The notes under the pieces were generated by a model, which saw only the letters and a list, made by a program, of their open reading frames with translations, made no database searches and had not been told where the DNA came from. From Buchnera aphidicola (Periphyllus koelreuteriae) (GTDB lineage: Bacteria > Pseudomonadota > Gammaproteobacteria > Enterobacterales > Enterobacteriaceae): a DNA stretch of 64,000 nucleotides. The DNA lies in assembly GCF_039360445.1 (NCBI RefSeq), contig NZ_CP134981.1, positions 39,643 through 103,642 on the forward strand. Reading direction: 5' to 3'. Each line of letters opens with the position of its first letter. Positions within the stretch are counted from its first letter, which is position 1. Shown here piece after piece: positions 60,439-64,000 of the stretch. Position numbers and translations under genes: made by a program.

Positions 60439-62505
60439 TTAATATAAATAAGAAAAAATCGCTACTTTAGAAAAAATTTTTTTTAATTTATTTAAAATAC
60501 TTAATCTATTAATTTGAATTTCTAAAACATTATGATTAATTTTTATTTGATTAAAAAATTTTTCTATTGTTTTATTAATATTTATTATTTCTTTAATAGA
60601 TTTCTCATATTCTGTTTTTTTATTAAATTTTTTTATTTTTTTATTTATTTTTTTTATTTTTCTTGTGATTTTTTTTTCTATTTTTTTCTTAAAAAGTAAT
60701 TTATTAATTATATTTAATTTTTTTTTTTTATGATTTTTTAAAATATTATCAATTCTTTTATTTAATATTAATATTTTTTTTAAATTTTTAGAATTTATAA
60801 ATTTTAACATTATTTTTATTTTTTTATTTATTTGAAATAAATTAATTTTTTTAATATTTATTATAGATTTTATAATTTTTTTAATATTTTTTTCTTTTTT
60901 ATAAAAATTATGAAATCTATTTATTATAAATTTAAATATTTTTTTATTGAAAGATATTGATTTTTTTATATTATATAAATTAATTATTTTATTAATTAAA
61001 ATGTTTAAATTAAATGAAATTTTATTTTTTATAATAATTTTTAAGATTCCTATTGCTGTTCTTCTTAAAGCAAATGGATCTGTATCACCTTTTGGTTTTT
61101 TTCCAATTAAAAATAATCCAATTAAATTATCAAATTTATCTGATAAAGAAAGAGCAATTCCAATTTTAGTTTTTGGTAATTTATCTTTTTTATATCTTGG
61201 TAAATATTGTTCTTTAATAGCTTTATAAATTTCTTCTTTTTCTTCATTATATTTAGCATAATAAGAACCAATAATACCTTGAAGATCTGGAAATTCCGAT
61301 ACCATATAACTAATTAAATCACATTTAGATAAAGAAGCTGATTTTATTCCATTTTTTATATTAAAATCTAATATTTTTGAAAAAAATACAATTATTTTTT
61401 TTAATCTATTTGTTTTTTTATACATATTTCCTAGATTTTTATAAAATAAAATATTTTTTAATTTTTTTTTGTTTTGTTTTAACAATTTTTTTGTATCTTT
61501 TTTAATAAAAAAATTTATATCTTGTAATTTTGATAATATTACAGATTTATATCCTAATATAATATTTTTATATTTTTTTTTTTTTAAATTTGTTAAAAAA
61601 ATAAAATATGATTTTAATTTTCCATTTTTTTTAAATAATGGAAAAGATTTTAATATTTTTTCTATTATATAAATAATTATTTCTTTTGGTATAGATAAAT
61701 ATTTTTTATTAAAATTAGCAATTAACGCAGTTGGATATTCTACTAAAGAATTAACTTCATTTAATAAATTAAAATTTATTTTTAAATAACTTTTATTTTT
61801 TTTAGATAATTTTTTTATATTTTTATATATTTTGTTTTTTCTTTTATTATAATCTACTATTATTTTTCCTTTGTTTAATAAAGTAGATTCATAATGATTT
61901 GCATTTAAAATTTTTATTTTTGATTTTTTTTTAAAAAAATGACCTTCAGAAATGTTATTTGATTTAAGATTAAATATTTTACATGGTATAATTTTTTTAT
62001 TTAATAGCATTATAATATTTCTAATAGGTCTAATAAATTTATGTTTTGTTTCATTCCATTTCATAAAATAAGGACATGGAAATTTATAGAGAATTTTTTT
62101 TGTTATTTTTGGAAGAATTTTTTTATATTTTTTAAATTTAATTTTTTTTTTATATATTAACCATTCTAAATTATTTTTTTTTAATCGTTCAATTTTATTT
62201 ATATTTATTTTTAATTTTTTCATCCATAATATTGCTGGTTTTTTAATATTTCCATATTTATCAAATGAAATTGATATAGGAGGTCCTTTTTTTATAATAT
62301 ATTTTTTTATATTATTTTGTTGAATATTTTTAATTTGTATTGCTAGTTTTCTATGTGTTGCAAACCATTTTATTTTATCATAAATAATATTTTCTATTTT
62401 TAAGATTTGAATGAATTTTTTATAAAGAGTTAGAGCTATTTTTTTTAATAAATTAGCTGGAAGATTTTCTATTTGTATTTCTATTAAAAATGTTTTTTTT
62501 TTCAT
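60439..62505 (-). CDS. glyS: Glycyl-tRNA synthetase beta subunit
   Basis: GlyS binds tRNA-Gly in the alpha2-beta2 glycyl-tRNA synthetase. FLIEIQIENLPANLL at the N-terminus matches the E. coli LVEIGTEELPPKAL pattern; FPDLQGIIGSYYAKYNEE and KPKGDTDPFALRRTAIGILKI are conserved. The 688 aa match E. coli (689). The last 150 residues are nearly all lysine, isoleucine and asparagine. It follows glyQ by three bases. Confidence 0.95.
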   Translation of the reverse strand: MKKKTFLIEIQIENLPANLLKKIALTLYKKFIQILKIENIIYDKIKWFATHRKLAIQIKNIQQNNIKKYIIKKGPPISISFDKYGNIKKPAILWMKKLKININKIERLKKNNLEWLIYKKKIKFKKYKKILPKITKKILYKFPCPYFMKWNETKHKFIRPIRNIIMLLNKKIIPCKIFNLKSNNISEGHFFKKKSKIKILNANHYESTLLNKGKIIVDYNKRKNKIYKNIKKLSKKNKSYLKINFNLLNEVNSLVEYPTALIANFNKKYLSIPKEIIIYIIEKILKSFPLFKKNGKLKSYFIFLTNLKKKKYKNIILGYKSVILSKLQDINFFIKKDTKKLLKQNKKKLKNILFYKNLGNMYKKTNRLKKIIVFFSKILDFNIKNGIKSASLSKCDLISYMVSEFPDLQGIIGSYYAKYNEEKEEIYKAIKEQYLPRYKKDKLPKTKIGIALSLSDKFDNLIGLFLIGKKPKGDTDPFALRRTAIGILKIIIKNKISFNLNILINKIINLYNIKKSISFNKKIFKFIINRFHNFYKKEKNIKKIIKSIINIKKINLFQINKKIKIMLKFINSKNLKKILILNKRIDNILKNHKKKKLNIINKLLFKKKIEKKITRKIKKINKKIKKFNKKTEYEKSIKEIININKTIEKFFNQIKINHNVLEIQINRLSILNKLKKIFSKVAIFSYLY

Positions 62506-62508
62506 AAT

Positions 62509-63405
62509 TTATTTTGTTCCATCTTTTTTTAAAAATTTTTTTTTATAAATTTTTGCAATATTTTTTGTAATTTTTCTAATTTTAAAAATATAATTTTGTC
62601 TTTCTGTAGAAGATATAAATTTTCTAGAATCTAATAAATTAAAACAATGAATTGCTTGTAATATACATTCATATGAAGGTATAATAAGAACTTTTTTTAA
62701 AGATAATAATCTTTTTGATTCATCATAATATAATTTAAAATTTTTAAATAAAAAATTTTTTCCTGATATATCTAAATTATATTTTGATTGTTCAACTTCA
62801 TTTTTGTAAAAAATTTTTTTATAAGTAATATTTTTTAAATTATTTTTACACCATATTATTTCATATATATTTTTTACATTTTGTATATGCATAGCTAATC
62901 TTTCTAATCCATATGTTATTTCTATTGATATTGGATTACAATTAATAGCTCCAATTTGTTGAAAGTATGTAAATTGTGTAATTTCTATTCCATTTAACCA
63001 TACTTCCCATCCTATTCCTGATGCTCCTAATGTTGGGTTTTTCCAATTATCTTCTATAAATTTTATATCATTATTTTTTAGATTTATATTAAGATATAAT
63101 AAAGATTCAAGATATATTTTTTGAATATTTTTTGGAGCTGGTTTTATAATTACTTGAAATTGATAATAATGTTGTAATCTATTTTTATTTTTTCCACTTC
63201 TTCCATCTGTTGGTCTTCTTGATGCTTGAGTATAAGCATATGAAATAGGTTTTTTTCCAATACATGAAAAAAATGTTTTATGATGAAATGTACCAGCTCC
63301 AATAGGAATATCTAATGGTTCAATTAATATACAACCTTGTTTATTCCAAAATTTTTTTAAATTTAGAATTATTTCATTAAAAGTTTTTTGTTTTTTATTT
63401 TTCAT
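62509..63405 (-). CDS. glyQ: Glycyl-tRNA synthetase alpha subunit
   Basis: GlyQ is the catalytic subunit of the heterotetrameric glycyl-tRNA synthetase. [46 protein letters not shown] and [25 protein letters not shown] mark the family (each given as separate segments). The 298 aa compare with 303. It heads the glyQ-glyS pair with AGGAAAT-type sequence before the ATG, and is divergent from nfo. Confidence 0.96.
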   Translation of the reverse strand: MKNKKQKTFNEIILNLKKFWNKQGCILIEPLDIPIGAGTFHHKTFFSCIGKKPISYAYTQASRRPTDGRSGKNKNRLQHYYQFQVIIKPAPKNIQKIYLESLLYLNINLKNNDIKFIEDNWKNPTLGASGIGWEVWLNGIEITQFTYFQQIGAINCNPISIEITYGLERLAMHIQNVKNIYEIIWCKNNLKNITYKKIFYKNEVEQSKYNLDISGKNFLFKNFKLYYDESKRLLSLKKVLIIPSYECILQAIHCFNLLDSRKFISSTERQNYIFKIRKITKNIAKIYKKKFLKKDGTK

Positions 63406-63656
63406 AATTTCCTAATTAAAATTTTTTATATTTTTTAAAATTTTTAAATAAAAAAATAAATTTTTATATCATATTATTTTTTATAAATATATTATATTTT
63501 TTATTATTAAAATATAATATGTATTTTTAAAAAAATAATTATATTTAAAAAATTTATTATTTTAAAAATATTATATATTATTAATATAATTAAGTATTTT
63601 TGAAATAAGTAATATTTTTTTTAAAATATTAAATTATTTAAATTAGGAAATAAATA

Positions 63657-64000
63657 ATGAAATATATAGGTCCTCATGTTAGTATTTCTAAAGGAATTGT
63701 TTCTGTTTTAAAACAATCTTTTAAATTAAATTCAACTGCTATAGGTTTTTTTATAAAAAATCCATTAAGATGGAAAATTTCTCACATTAATAAAAAAATA
63801 ATAAATGATTTTAAAAAAACTTGTAAAAAATATAAATATTCTATGAAACAAATTTTACCACATAGTAGTTTTTTAATTAATTTAGGTCATCCAAATAATA
63901 ATATTTTAAACAAATCTATAAAATCTTTAATAGATGAAGTTATTTTATGTGAAAAATTAGGTTTAAAATTTTTAAATTTTCATCCAGGAAGTTATTTAAA
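63657..64000 (+). CDS. nfo: Endonuclease IV, 5' part (cut by window end)
   Basis: Nfo is an AP endonuclease that cleaves DNA at abasic sites. The 114 residues visible start MKYIGPHVSISKGI (E. coli MKYIGAHVSAAGGL) and include ILPHSSFLINLGHP and LGLKFLNFHPGSYL, which carry the first zinc-binding histidines of the TIM barrel. The gene runs off the window; E. coli Nfo is 285 aa. TTAGGAAA precedes the ATG. Confidence 0.93.
   Translation, partial: MKYIGPHVSISKGIVSVLKQSFKLNSTAIGFFIKNPLRWKISHINKKIINDFKKTCKKYKYSMKQILPHSSFLINLGHPNNNILNKSIKSLIDEVILCEKLGLKFLNFHPGSYL

Overview
The window is a piece of the chromosome of an obligate insect endosymbiont of the gammaproteobacterial Buchnera aphidicola type. 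Three things point there: extreme A+T bias (lysine-, asparagine- and isoleucine-rich proteins, long A and T runs, spacers almost devoid of G and C), full-length close homologues of E. coli housekeeping proteins, and a gene order that matches the Buchnera chromosome as I know it. There are no insertion sequences, prophage, CRISPR arrays, transporter families or restriction genes. TGA is still a stop codon (fliF, leuC). The aphid host cannot be named from the sequence; chromosomal leucine genes and several gene losses indicate a strongly reduced lineage.

Layout. 1-5.1 kb: metF, argG-argH, a yibN-like rhodanese and secB. 5.1-9.1 kb (minus): the rpsU-dnaG-rpoD operon. 9.2-12.3 kb: tsaD, ribB (minus), cca. 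12.4-15 kb (minus): ptsH-ptsI-crr. 15.3-19.1 kb: ligA, tRNA-Lys and tRNA-Val, gltX. 19.2-24.0 kb: a stripped flagellar export locus, fliE | fliF, fliO-like, fliP, fliQ, fliR, with fliG to fliN absent. 24.1-25.1 kb: rpmG, rpmB, ppa (minus). 25.3-36.6 kb: pmbA, rnpB, rsmI, fabB, tal, tkt, dapE, dapA, aroC, smrB. 36.6-37.6 kb: a gene-free stretch where related genomes carry the his operon. 37.6-47.8 kb: gnd, chromosomal leuBCD-leuA, dcd, metG, tilS. 47.9-51.8 kb: a decayed tRNA-Val(GAC), ribE, tyrS, sufA with a 52-base poly(A) tract, ydiK. 52-60 kb: aroH, thrS-infC-rpmI-rplT, pheS-pheT. 60-64 kb: yajC, glyQ-glyS, and the start of nfo at the window edge.

Functionally the window keeps the symbiotic trades (leucine, last steps of arginine, lysine via dapA/dapE, aromatics via aroH/aroC, riboflavin via ribB/ribE), the pentose phosphate shunt (gnd, tal, tkt), PTS sugar uptake, and the translation core (six aminoacyl-tRNA synthetases, IF3, five ribosomal proteins, TsaD, TilS, CCA enzyme, RNase P). 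Neighbouring genes expected from E. coli or Buchnera order but not found here (argECB, gpsA-cysE, zipA-cysK, fliG-fliN, hisGDCBHAFI, rnf-nth) may be lost or moved; only the full genome can say which.

I found no clearly new biological system. The most notable signals are the 52-A tract that SufA must be translated through, a tRNA-Val(GAC) with mismatches in every stem, the ring-plus-export-gate flagellar remnant whose FliF lacks a recognisable FliG-binding tail, the leuBCDA order on the chromosome, and the conserved AUU start of infC.
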